A DNA stretch of 64,000 nt from Homarus americanus (taxonomy: Eukaryota > Arthropoda > Malacostraca > Decapoda > Nephropidae): the NCBI RefSeq assembly GCF_018991925.1, contig NW_024752010.1:342001-406000 (forward strand), read 5' to 3'. This document shows positions 11,711-23,430 of the stretch, one piece after another. The notes under the pieces were generated by a model. It was not told the DNA's origin. It worked only from the letters and a program-made list of their open reading frames with translations, and did not search any database. Each line of letters starts with the position of its first letter. The first letter of the stretch is position 1. The translations under genes were made by a program, and so were the position numbers.

Positions 11711-12296
11711 AATATGGAGTCTCATTAAAGTTCTTGAATCTCTGCATCTTTCAATTAGTTGGTGCCTTTTTGAGAGATAGAGAAAAAGAGAAAGAAACTA
11801 ACAGATAGAGAGAAGAGTCGGATAGAGAGCGAGAGAAGAAGAGGTAGAGAGGAGAGAGAGATTGGTGGGGGGGGGGAGGGATATATAACAACTAATTTCC
11901 TCTTAAAAAACAAAACGTCCTTATCATTTCAGCCCCAGTAAAGGCATCATATTCGCCAGGTCAGACTCTCACCTACGCCTTTATTAATCAACTTCCTCTT
12001 CACCCCCCCAGAATAGATCATCAACACAAATTCTCTACCATTGGAACTTTGAAACTTTGGGCTGTGGAGGCTGTGAGTGCTGCTGAAATTGCTGTGTTTT
12101 AATCCTTTTCGTGGATTTACGACTGCTATCGGGTCACCTTTAGAGGGTAACTTGTGCGCGTGATAATGGACTTTCGGCCCACCAGCTGCTGATGGCCCGA
12201 TAAAATCCGAATTGGAATCGAAATTTGGACATGGTTCGGATATCGGCCGAAGCACCATATGCGAAACGTAACTTGGGACACTTTCTTTTTAGCTTT
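11359..12296. other. Gene-free DNA with one (AG)n tract
   Basis: Contains a perfect (AG)n run at 11675-11707 and a G10 run near 11868-11877. The 103-codon minus-strand frame at 11947-12258 has mixed composition but no motif that I recognise and no good splice or start context. Confidence 0.5.
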
Positions 12297-12394
12297 CCTC
12301 CTCCTCCTCCTCCTCCTCCTCCTCTACCTCCCCTCCTTCCTCCTCCTCCTCCCCTCCTTCCTCCTCCTCCTCCTTCCCCCTCCTCCTCCTCCCT
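12297..12394. repeat. (CCT)n-rich microsatellite
   Basis: An interrupted CCT/TCC run of about 98 bp. It leaves most frames open on both strands (poly-Leu, poly-Pro, poly-Gly, poly-Glu), none of which should be annotated. Confidence 0.93.
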
Positions 12395-12540
12395 GCAACA
12401 AGCCACAACAAACAGGCATCAGAGGGACACATGCCTCTGCCTCTGGTCTTAATAAATGACGGTGTGAATGGAACTTGGCGTCTCTGAGGGGAAGGATAAG
12501 GGGACAAGCCCTGTCTCCCCTCATCTGAGTGTTGTGTTAA

Positions 12541-12930
12541 TGCCACTCTCACCTGGGAGGGGAGACGAGGGTAAGGGGGAGAAAGAGAGGAGAAGGGTGT
12601 GAGGGGGTACTGGGATAGTGAAGGGGAGAAAGAGAGAGAGAACGAAATGAGGGGAGATGAGGGGTACTAAGAGAGTAAGGGAGAGAGAAAGGTGTGAGGG
12701 GAGACGAAAATTGGGGGCGTTAAAGAGAAAGTGAAGAAGTATGGAAAGAAATGGTGAGAAGGGGAGATGAGAGGAACTCGTAGAAGAGGGATAGGGTGAA
12801 AGAAAGACAGAACTCAAAGAAGAGATGATGAGACTTTAGCGAAGAGGGAAGGAAGAGAGAGAGAGAGAGAGAGCAATGAAGGGCTACCCGAAGGAGAGAG
12901 AAACAGAGAGAGAGTAAAACAAAAGTTGAC
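12541..12930. repeat. Purine-rich low-complexity block
   Basis: The + strand is mainly G/A with repeated GGGGAGA, GAGAGA and GATGAGGGG words. No gene. Confidence 0.8.
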
Positions 12931-13014
12931 AAGAGCCCCCGAGGACAATGGGTCATATGAACGCGACAGCTTGGTTGAGCCGGGCGGGAGTTCTGCTTTA
13001 AGCTCTGTATATAC

Positions 13015-13238
13015 CAGCGTTGAGGAGAGCTGGTGTTTATTTCTCTCAACGTTGACTATTTCCCCAACGTTCACTCTATTCCTACTCTAGCGTTGACTAT
13101 TTCCCTGCGTTGACTTTATCCTTCATCGTGAATTTCTTACAGCGTTGAGGGCTCTGATGTTAATTTCTAAGCGTTGATGCTATGTGCCAGCGTTGATTAT
13201 GGTCGGCGTTATCTACAAGCGTTATCTTTCAGCGTTGA
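13015..13238. repeat. Irregular array of a GCGTTGA word
   Basis: The heptamer GCGTTGA, or a one- or two-base variant (ACGTTGA, GCGTTAT, ACGTTCA), occurs about eleven times at roughly 13016, 13049, 13067, 13089, 13107, 13141, 13170, 13189, 13205, 13218 and 13231. All copies are in the same orientation, with spacings of 13-34 bp. A longer shared segment (CGTTGACTATTTCCC) is repeated at 13050 and 13091. The uneven spacing differs from the strict-period minisatellites elsewhere in the window. Confidence 0.75.
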
Positions 13239-14283
13239 TGAGCAACAGAATTAAAACAGCAGTAAAAATATAACAGCAGCAGCAGCATAACACAGCCTCT
13301 GCATGATACAGCACTAATGAACCCCGCCGTGGTAATTAGCTCAACATCCATTAATGGTTAACCACGACCCCGCCAACCATCGTTTTCAATTGGCCTCAGT
13401 TGGCGCGTGGCTCATGATAAATGTTCCACCACCACAACGAAAACCCACCCCTCAACCATCGACCTGGGGCGTGACCTGCATCAGCCTGGGAACAGTACCA
13501 CCATGATAGGTGTTCAAGCGGTGATCATAGAGTGGTTCCAAAGACATGTTTATCGAGTCTGGTAATATTAAAGATGGATTAATTCACAGAGAATACCCAC
13601 CAATGTACAAAACCTTCTTGATAAAATATTTCAACTAACATCCATCTATAACCTTTTAAAAATCAGAGATAGACACTTAGATCGTTATTGGTACCCATTT
13701 TGAACCAATCTCCAATCCTGATACTTTAGTCAGATTGGATTACTTTTCAGAACTGGATGAAGTTATTAAGTGTGGGGTCCATCTTTTCAATCACTGAGGG
13801 AAATATTTAATAACACGAAGCTTTGTAAACCTGGACACAAATAGGTACCTACTCTGTATATAATGAGGATGTTCTTCTAATTGACTGACATAATATAATT
13901 CTCTCGCTACCACCTGTACGTTTTCACACTGATGCTTTTGTAAACCTGAATCTCATTTGACAAAACTCTCATGTTGATTAATTACAGTAATGGCCTTATT
14001 AACTCACAGGTATGATCAGTCATTTGATACACCTCTCGATTTTGCTTCATATACATCCATGTTACAGATTGACTTTGCGTGTATTGGACTACAAGGTGTG
14101 ACGTCGTTTGGAGGTCATCAAACACATCAATTATCATTATTTCTAACTCAAATTAATCTTTATTGTCGCATTGTGTACACGTGTTAATGGTTAGTCAGAG
14201 CTGTTGAGATATATTAAATTTTGGACAATTCCCTCATTTGTTTTGGTTTTATCTGTATAGTGATTCTCTTGGGTATTAAAAAA
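13239..14283. other. Gene-free DNA
   Basis: A short CAG run lies near 13272-13285. Otherwise ordinary mixed sequence without a supported gene. The frame at 13990-14187 is short and unrecognised. Confidence 0.5.
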
Positions 14284-14718
14284 ATGTTATCTGCCAACAG
14301 GAAGAATAAGAGAGGTTGCCTTGACGACGCTGTGTTAAGTATAAGACCATGTGACGGGCCATTAAACAAGTCTCGAACATTTGTGGGGCGTAGTGAGCCG
14401 CTTTTCTTTTGTCTGCTGTACGGGTCTGTCATGATAGAGATTCTGTACTCCGTTGCTTTCTTTTTGTGTCTCAGTACTAACGCACATACCATAAAACGAG
14501 CGCCACTGTGGGCAGAAGATAGGCTAATGATCGCTCGTATCATCTTGGGCTCGAGAACAATGTGTTATATAGTTGGTGGTTGTGTTTTGTGTGAGTGGTG
14601 TCAGATAATCCAAGTGTCAGATGAAAACCGCATTACAGTATACGATTCCTTTTATAAATGTATATATTCAACAACTGGCGGAAACATTTCTAATCTCTTG
14701 TTGTTATTAGCGTTTTAG
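14284..14718 (+). CDS. Unrecognised 144-codon ORF, doubtful
   Basis: An ATG at 14284 opens a frame of 144 codons ending at 14718. The frame stays open upstream to at least 14221 without another ATG. Composition is fairly balanced. A hydrophobic stretch (about residues 43-66, from FFCLLYGSVMIEILY onward) could be one membrane span, and the C terminus ends in a short leucine run. The opposite strand is also open over 14214-14543, which weakens the case. I recognise no domain, and no splice or poly(A) signals tie it to a transcript. It may be a decayed mobile-element fragment or chance. Confidence 0.15.
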   Translation: MLSANRKNKRGCLDDAVLSIRPCDGPLNKSRTFVGRSEPLFFCLLYGSVMIEILYSVAFFLCLSTNAHTIKRAPLWAEDRLMIARIILGSRTMCYIVGGCVLCEWCQIIQVSDENRITVYDSFYKCIYSTTGGNISNLLLLLAF

Positions 14719-14832
14719 AGTACACATTCTTACCAGAGACTCAATCAAGAATTCACATTGAGGTAAAAGTTTCAGGTTCTGTATATTAATTTTCAACCTC
14801 CAGGCTCTTGCGAAGAACTAGCGGAGATTGTT

Positions 14833-14920
14833 TAAGATTATAACTATGATATATAACCTTTTAATTTAGCTTGAATTAAGATTATAACTATGATATATAA
14901 CCTTTTAATTTAGCTTGAAT
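14833..14920. repeat. Perfect 44-bp tandem duplication
   Basis: Bases 14833-14876 are repeated without change at 14877-14920. The sequence is AT-rich and not low complexity, so identity of the two copies points to a recent event or to assembly duplication. Confidence 0.95.
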
Positions 14921-15708
14921 CACATAAGTTACGTTCATGGACTCCTCCTCCTACTACAGTACAGTATAATGTTACCGTGTACCCAGTGAGGTAGATTTTA
15001 CATTTTTATGTCTTGTTTCTCGTAAATCATCTTTTTTAACCCTTACAAAGACGAACCGCAGTGCAGTGTTCATGCTATAATTGAGAAACTCCCTTGAATG
15101 TGTGAGTAAAGAAAAGCTTGGTTGGTGTAGTAATAACCTCACTTCTTCTCTTCCCTCCTCTTAAGTAAAAAGACTCCACCCGACAATCAAATACCTAGCA
15201 GAACGTGGGCTTCACCTTGGCTCGTGTGTTTCACTTGAACCCCTGTCAGTGTTGGCGTTGTATCGGGGCTAAAACTACTCTTTCCCTGGTATTGTCAGTG
15301 TGTTAGGAGAGGGCGCGTGCCTTGGATGGCAACACCATCGCCACCCTCACACCTCGGCCAGTTATGGCTGACAAAATACCGGGTTGTGCCCTGCATTATC
15401 CTCACACCAAGAAGTTCAACTTTTAGAAAGATTTTACCCATGTATGTGATGATTGAGGCCTTATACCTTACTATTATATTTACTTTAAACGTGTTTGTAA
15501 AAGCTTCTACCACACACACATGGAATATTACTCTAATCCAGGGAATATTTTAGAAGAAGAGCTTTTGTGATAACTCTAACTTATGATTTACGTTGTATAA
15601 GGTGAAGAGAGATAAAGAGATGACCACAACGACACAATCCCTGAGGCGTCTTGGGATGGCAGAGTTGTATGAAGGGGTGAGAGTATAAAGCTGTTTGGGG
15701 TGAGGGAA
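14921..15708. other. Gene-free DNA
   Basis: Overlapping short frames at 15295-15553 on both strands have no recognisable features. No other structure was seen. Confidence 0.5.
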
Positions 15709-15880
15709 CGGTGCGTGTGTATGTCAGTGTGTATGTAGTGTGTATGTGTGTGTGTGTGTGTGTATGTGCGTGTGTATGTGAGTGTGTATGTGAGTGTGTA
15801 TGTGTGTGTGTGTATGTGCATATATATGTCAGTGTGTATGTAGTGTGTATGTGTGTGTGTGTGTAGTGTGTATGTGTGTC
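15709..15880. repeat. Compound GT/GTAT microsatellite with internal duplication
   Basis: Interrupted GT, GTAT and GTCA units. The stretch GTATGTCAGTGTGTATGTAG occurs at about 15717 and again at about 15825, so part of the array has been duplicated at a distance of about 108 bp. Confidence 0.92.
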
Positions 15881-16100
15881 AAGTCTAGGATCATCATCGA
15901 ACACTAATCCTCACTGCCAAGGCTGTGCTGTATGTACCATCAGAGGCGGGGGGCGGCAGACAACAGGCGAGGAAGAAGCAGAAGGACTTGGGGCGGAACA
16001 CTGAGCAATTTAATACCCCGAGAGTTGGTGCGATCCTGAAACTCAAGTCCAATAACAAGCAGCGGGGAAGGAGGCGCTGGAGACCGAGTTATGCAGGGAG

Positions 16101-16101
<1 letters not shown>

Positions 16102-16157
<56 letters not shown>
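16102..16157. repeat. (CA)28 microsatellite
   Basis: A perfect 56-bp CA run. Confidence 0.97.
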
Positions 16158-16158
<1 letters not shown>

Positions 16159-17727
16159 CAAGAATGTTTAACTCCCGCCTCCACCACCACCACCACTTCG
16201 GCAGAGCTCCAAGAAGGACTTAGACTGAGACGTGTTCAAATAGATTCTCCCGGGTGCTTGTTGGGTTCCTGACCTGGATTTTATGTACTAATGAATTATG
16301 TAGAGAGACGCTCACTATACCTTGGGCACTGGTAATAGCTGGCTTCTACTTCAGGGTCGTGTAGCCAAGGCGGATTAGCAGTTTAACATCTATTTACATT
16401 GAGATTTCTACTTTCGTATATATATATTTTTTTTGAGGTTGATGATTCTAATATTTTTGTTGTTGAGAATATTGTGTTGTAAGCTCTCCCTACCCTTCTC
16501 TCAGTCCCTTCATTCTCTCCCTTGTTCTCTCCATCCTTCAGTGTCCTCAATTTCTTAATTTCTTCAGTTTTTATTATCCTCTTCCTTCCTCCACACCTCC
16601 TCAGTCCTTCTTCCCCTTCTCTTTCCTCATCTTTCCCTTCCTTTATCTTTTTCATTTCCTCACCTTCTTCATTCCATCGTCCCTCTCTCTCTCTCTCTCC
16701 TCATTCTTACCTTCCTCCAAGTCTTTCTTTCCTTCTCTCTCTCCTCAACCCTATTTTCCTCATCCTCCTCCTCCTTTCTTTCCTCTACTTTCCTCATTTC
16801 CTCCCTTCCTCTCCTCGTCTCACCTGTGTCACTCTCACTCAGTATTGCTCCATCACTCACGAATACTCAACCTTCTCTCACAGTCCAAACACACCTGATG
16901 GCCCTCCCCTCTCACCCTGACTCTCTCTCTCCCTCTCTCTCACCGCCTCAGCGTTTATGTCCTTTGTATCTCAGTGTCTCTCACCTCCGAGCTCTCGTCC
17001 TTACATCTCCTCATTTTGTCTCTCTGTGTGTGACGTCATCGCATCCTTTCTTCGTCTCTCTCTTTGATCTGTAGCAGGTTTAATGGTCCCCTAATCCTTA
17101 TAGTTCCCACTTTAACCTAATCTAACCTCACATAACCTAACTCATTACTGTTGGTGTCAGGATTAAACCTCATTTCATCATTCACCCTTTTCCTCTCCTC
17201 GCGGTCTGTTTGTTCTCTTCACTACCCCCATCACATCTTATCCTGGGTTTATACCGACGACAAAAATTCCTTCTCGTCCACCGACTCTGTCATGTGATGG
17301 GGACACTTCCACTGTTGACCATTTATAAAATTATATGTTTTTGTCTTAAACTCGCGTCAACATTTACCGAATCTTAAGTATTTGTATGACTCTTTCACCG
17401 AGGAGCGCCAGCTGAGTGTCACCACCTCCCTGCACCTCAAACAGTGCCATTTACCCCCTGATACAATCCGGACTCACACGGTGCCACCTCTCACCTGCAC
17501 ACAGTATCACCTCGCTGCCTCGTAGTGTCACCTCCTGGCTTCACACACAATGCCAACTGAGTACTTCTCCGAGGGTGTTGAGGTAATGCAAGTGTTTCCG
17601 GTAGACTAGTGATGAATGAAGCAGGTGTGAGGGAGGATGAGGAGGTGATGACAGTGGTGTGTGAGGGAGATAGTGTCAGGGGACGTCTTTGGTCCTCTGG
17701 TGATTGAGAGAGGCTAAGGGTACGTTC

Positions 17728-17729
<2 letters not shown>
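16158..17729. other. Gene-free, partly pyrimidine-rich DNA
   Basis: The + strand is C/T-rich from about 16495 to 17060. At 17400-17555 a loose unit of about 45 bp recurs around GTGTCACCTCC/GTGCCACCTC. A short degenerate CCTAA-type run (TAACCTAATCTAACCTCACATAACCTAAC) lies at about 17112-17140. No supported gene. Confidence 0.5.

Positions 17730-17777
<48 letters not shown>
17730..17777. repeat. (GA)24 microsatellite
   Basis: A perfect 48-bp GA run. A (GAAA)7 run follows at about 17843-17871. Confidence 0.96.
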
Positions 17778-17782
<5 letters not shown>

Positions 17783-17841
17783 CTGATGAAAGAGGTAAAT
17801 ACGTGACTGGGCGAGATGGGAAGAAATTATTCGGTGAGGAG

Positions 17842-17842
<1 letters not shown>

Positions 17843-17871
<29 letters not shown>
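17843..17871. repeat. (GAAA)7 microsatellite
   Basis: Tetranucleotide GAAA units in a purine-rich stretch. Confidence 0.93.
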
Positions 17872-17872
<1 letters not shown>

Positions 17873-18666
17873 GAGAAAGTTATGTAGGCACAGGAAGGGG
17901 AAAGTAAGAGGGAGGATGGAAAGAAAAGTCAACCACAAAAGAAAAAGTAGAGGAAGGTAAAATTAGAAAAAATAGGGAAACAAGACGAGAAAACATAAAA
18001 CGATTCAAGCCAATATTTTTTAAGGGGAAATTTATCTACTATTAACAATGTTTATTTTAGTCTCCCCTTTTATGTTTTCAATATTCTCTGAACAATGGTA
18101 TTTTGTTATGAGTGTTTTAGTAAGAACAAGTACAAAAAATATATATTGTACTGTATTGAGTACCTGTTTAGGCTTCACTACACGAGAAGGGGAGATGCTG
18201 TATATATTTCACAAAGACAGTGTTTATTTATTCCTGTTCATTGATGTATTTTCAATGACACAAAAACGAGTTAGATTAATATATTTCGCTGGACATGAAA
18301 GGTAATCAAAAGAAACGAAATGTGAGTTAACTTTAAGATTTCGTGTAGTCGTTCATTAAGTACTTCCAATCCTAACCTAACCTAACCACCTATACACATA
18401 AGCAATAGGCCCTCTTTCTTAACCACAGCCGTCAAATCAACCCAAGGAATAAGCCGTATGAGAACGTGTATATTTGACGCAGTATTGGTGTGTTTGGATT
18501 CAATTTCAATCGATGGTCCATGTTGCTTCCCGCCTTATTAGCCTTTAAGCTCTCCCATCCCTCGATATGCTGTCAATTAAATCTATCTCTCTTGAGTAAT
18601 GATGTTCCAGTGAGAGGATATTTCACTGTGTGTGTCTCTATTTTGTCATATACCTACTGACGACAC

Positions 18667-18668
<2 letters not shown>
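17872..18668. other. Gene-free DNA with a short CCTAA tract
   Basis: Three to four CCTAA units occur at 18371-18387. The 85-codon frame at 18048-18305 is unrecognised and Phe/Ser-rich. Confidence 0.5.

Positions 18669-18719
<51 letters not shown>
18669..18719. repeat. (AC)25 microsatellite
   Basis: A perfect 51-bp AC run. Confidence 0.97.
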
Positions 18720-18720
<1 letters not shown>

Positions 18721-21700
18721 CATGTTATTGTAACACCTTGAGCTTCCTTAACATCACTATATGATATTTAACTAAAATCTATTACAGTTTAGGAAGTAGT
18801 AAAAGTTTCGATAAAATATCCAGTTGACTTCTACTCTGCAGAAGGATAATTGTGTTATCAAGGAGTTACCTACTACACTGACTTCCTAAGCTGCTAATTG
18901 ATATTACCTTCATCTCCTCAATCACCAGAATGTGACCCAAATTGGTTAAAACTCTCTATAAAGTTGAGAGAACAGCCGTCAAGATTGGAAAACATTGTAC
19001 AGTTAACCATGGAATTATTTGGTGAAATAATCATACACACTACTTTTACAGTATTGTATTATAAACAATATATCCAGCTAGGTTTTGAGCCCATTACGTT
19101 TAGGGCCTATTAGAAATGGACCTATATTAGGGTTAGGAGTCATTTGTATAGTGGCCCATCAATACTGGGATTTAGCAGGAATGGGGGCCATTTAACCCAT
19201 AAATGGGAAGTAAACGGAGAACCTCTGAGCGAACTGATTTAAACCAGAGCAACAGAATGACCTAAGAGCCACACTCAGGACCTACGAGCCACACAAAGGA
19301 CCGCTGAGCCAACTGAGGGACTTCTAAAGACATCTGATCCAGCCGTAAGATCTCAGAGGCAATCCACAGGACCCTTTAAGTCAATCTCATTGTTGACGCG
19401 ACGTCTCTGAACACGCTCAAGAGAATCAATGGCCATGAATATTGCATCAGTCGGAGCCCCAAAGCGACCCACTGAATAATTTACCGCAGGTACTTGACTC
19501 AAAGAAGCCTCGGTCCTTGTCCAAATACGTGTCCTCTTGTCACCCGCCGGGAGCTGCAGAACCTTTACGCGTCTGAATGATGCATAGGCTTGAGAACGGT
19601 CACGTCTTGAAGGAAAATAAAGTCTCTTTTCATGTTGACCGTGGAACTACTGAGCTGCTAAGTTGAGTAATATATTTGACTTATCTTTGTGGGGTGTGTT
19701 GACTGAGTTGTTGAAGGCCTAAGTGTGGATGTAGGATATTACGTTGTGGAGGAAAGTTATATTGTGCCCGAGACGATGTACCAACAGGTTAAATTACTTA
19801 TTAGTTGTTATAGAAGTACTGTACAACGTGAAATATATAATGATTACCTGGATGGATAATCTTAGATATATTTCCGTATTAGTTATGGAATAAGTTTTAA
19901 GATGCTTTTGTATTCATTTAAAGGTATATTATAGTTCGATCATACCAAGAAACCTCAAATCATCCCACCAACAAAACCTAAGAACCTGTGTAGGAGAACC
20001 AACTTTGTCATTTTACTATTAATAACTTTATACAGGGCAGAGCAGAGGTCGTAAAGGAGTTTTATTTTCCATTATACTTTGGAACTGTTTTCATTTTTTT
20101 TTCTTTATTTCATCAAACGTTTTGCACCATTAAGTTTAAACAATGATCAAGTGCTCACTCCAGTAACACTCCTCTGTTATGTAATTCATTTGTTGTGTTA
20201 TTTTCGTTTATTACCATTGCCTTCGCCTTGTATATAAACACATATGTTATTTCTGTTCATATATGTCAGCAGAAGTGACACACGTAATGTGAGAAGGTAT
20301 TTAATTACACTGTGGAAGGTGGTACATTAACCCTACTTTACTAAAACTAACAATTTATAAATGAGTTCATAGATAATTTATTCTAATCACCATTGTGTTT
20401 GTTTATGTTCACGTGTCTGGTGAATGTGGTAATTAATTTCAGTGACGTCAACCTGTGATTTAGTATTTTTATCTCTTCGTAAAAACTTGACCTGTTGGGA
20501 GTAATTGTGTTGCATGATTATGTTCCTCGCTGGCTGGTGGGTCATGGTGTAGCAACCTTGATGAAGTAATGTGTGTGAGGATGTACTGTAGTCCCTGAAG
20601 TGAAGCTCCTGGTGGCTCAGTTTCCTGTTCTCTGACTTATTAACTCATGTTGTATTGGAAAGAGAGGAAACTGATGCGTCCTGAGCACAGTATTTTATCT
20701 TACTCTGTCTTTGTCCATTATAGTAACGCCGCCATCGTCTCACAGGTATTGTAGATCTTTTGGTGAGTCAAATCTTGCCAATCGGTCTCTCAGCTCCGGT
20801 TCAGTTTCCTTGCACGTTTCTCTACTTTGTCTGGCAGACGAAAATGAGGCGGGGGACGCGCCATCCATGGAGTGAAGCATATTGCCGGCGTCAAGAGACT
20901 TCCGTTTTGTAAAAAGTTTGGCAACTTTTGCTGCCCAAGATAATATTATGTGTTACTTAAAGTCAGCAATTTTCGTGGGCTTTTTTTTCCTAAATTTCTT
21001 AACGTATCTCCTTATCTGAAAGGCAAATTTCACTCACAGACTCCTCATTGTTCTCTCGCTGTAGTGTGCAGAAGGATGTCAGCAATCGAGGCTCTGATAC
21101 AGCGTGTTGTTTGGTTATTATTGTTATGTGATTATCCAGCAGCAAAAGTACCTTTGCTCTCGTTCTCCTCAGGGAATTGTAATGTTAAGGCGATTACCGG
21201 AGGTGAAAACACAAACAACATCTAATTTCTGGTATATGAGCAGTTAATGAATAATATAGTGCGGGAAGTCAGTGTTATACTCACTCCATCAACAGAATCA
21301 CCGACTTTACTGAATCTGTTCTGTAGAGCAGGTCGTAACGGCAGCCCCTACTTGTGAGACATTTTCATGTTTCAGTTAGCAACAAATTCCAACGAATCAG
21401 CCTTTAGCAAACCTTGTTGCATCACCCAGCCAGAGCTTTTACAGCACTTTAAAAAGTAACACAGCTTTTGGTAAAGCTATTCAGATTTCGGTGCATTGTA
21501 GTGAAGAAATACATCTGATCGGCCCAGGAACGCCCTTTCTGAATCCAAATTGTCGTTCCTTCCGCAACTGGTGTTCATAAATGATTCTTCTCATTTACTG
21601 GGACAATATCGTCCTCAAAATATTTCCTCCAGCCTTTTTCTGACCACCGAGTATTTCTTTGGTCTCCTCAGTCCCCGATTACTAGAGTGGATGGGGAGGA

Positions 21701-22443
21701 GCTGTTGTACTGTGACGTCATGAGGGGAAGTGTTTATGGTGGTGACTGGGCACTTAGCTCCCCGTCAGTGATTGTTGGTGGTTATGAAAGAACTCTCTCT
21801 CTCTCTCTCTCTCACATTTCTGCCATAACTTCTCACCGTTGTTCTCTTTCTTTGTCTCTTCCTCTTTATCCCTCCCTATTCTTTTCTCTCACAGTCGCCT
21901 TTTCTCCTTTTCCCTCAGTTTCTGTCACTCGGGAACGGTAAACCGAAGTAGACAATATCGGAAAATTGAAAATGGTTCCACTGTCCACAACACGAGACAC
22001 AGCCACCCACCACCACAGATGATGGCAGTCCGTGGAGCTGCCCCGCACACACACACACACACACGTAAGAATATAGAGACTTACTATTTCCTGATTATAA
22101 TAAAGTTAACGACTGCCTGATGTTCCTGTCTTTAAGAGGCATTCCTGGTTAGACCCATAACGCTATTTAGGAAGTCAATACCATTCCAGGGCACGAGAAT
22201 ACTGCCCTAAGAAGCTCATCCATCCACCATCTTCATTAGCAAATTTTACCCCAAGACGAGGAAAGTTAGCGCGTTTATTTATCTCTTGCTCTCCTTTAAT
22301 TAGATCTTGCAGCTGATAAGGGAATTGGATCCCACGCTCACACACTACACAGGCGGGTTATGGGATCAACGCCTTTTTCATGGTCGCTTCTATACCGATT
22401 TGCGTCTGCCCGCTGACCCGTTTTTCTTGTGGGGGTTGCTGAT

Positions 22444-22444
<1 letters not shown>
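18720..22444. other. Long gene-free stretch
   Basis: Mostly mixed AT-rich sequence without a supported gene. A GGGCCTATTAG/ATGGACCTATATTAGGG motif occurs at about 19107-19135. A loose repeat around GACCTACGAGCCACAC runs from about 19255 to 19330. A short (CT)n lies near 21793-21811 and a short (CA)n near 22044-22064. The frames at 20950-21225 and 21687-21941 show no recognisable domain. Confidence 0.45.

Positions 22445-22490
<46 letters not shown>
22445..22490. repeat. (GT)23 microsatellite
   Basis: A perfect 46-bp GT run. Cys/Val-rich frames across it are artefacts. Confidence 0.97.
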
Positions 22491-22491
<1 letters not shown>

Positions 22492-23389
22492 GTCGAAGCT
22501 GTGTTAGTCACTTCTCGTGTAACAAAGACACTCTCAGAAAATGTACTTTTAAATTTCGGTTCAAGAAAATTTATCTTATTGTTTTTAGTTCAAGGTCTCT
22601 GCACACCCCCGACAACACCCACAGCGCCCTCTGTAACAACAACACTACTCTATGCAACACTCACGCCACTATACAACACCAGCCAGGAGTAATATTTCTC
22701 CTTGAAGGTGCTCCATCTGTCACTCTGATGGCCGGATCCCCCAACCATCATCTTCTCATTACCTGTCCGCCGCCAATTAGCCAGAGTCCCGCCCGGCCCG
22801 AACCTCCTAGCCAAACCTTCTTCAAGCCTATAAGATAGTTATGCAGGTTAGATGGCCAGCGATGTGTTAACTCTATTGAAATATGAGAAATTCACCTCCG
22901 GAAGTCTCAGTGGTTGTGGTTAGTTTTGGTTTTATTATTCAGAATTGATTTTAGTTTTGGTTATGTTTGTGAATATTATTTAACATCAGAGTCTCTTCTT
23001 GTGATGGAAATTACAAGAAAGACTAATTCTGTTATCCTCTTCCCTGCTACTTCACTACACTGTACACGGCATCATGTATCAGATATCTTCACAGGATCAA
23101 AATTTGGAGAGATATTGGGAGAAAAATTCTACCTTGGTATTTTATTAAACTGGGCAAGTGTTGCCAAGTTGGGCGGGCGGAGTGTAATTAGTTAGTTTCC
23201 CAAGCATCCTCAAATTAATTTCGGACTCTGCATTGAACTTGCAGCTGGCAGGGCCCGAGGGAGACCAACACTTCTTAATGAAAAGAAATTCCTTGCAGGA
23301 TATGTACGTGTAGGACCTCACTGTAACAATAAGGTCCTGCTGTGAGCCACATACGCTACTATATATGCTAGTTCTGTCTCTGAGTACGA

Positions 23390-23430
<41 letters not shown>

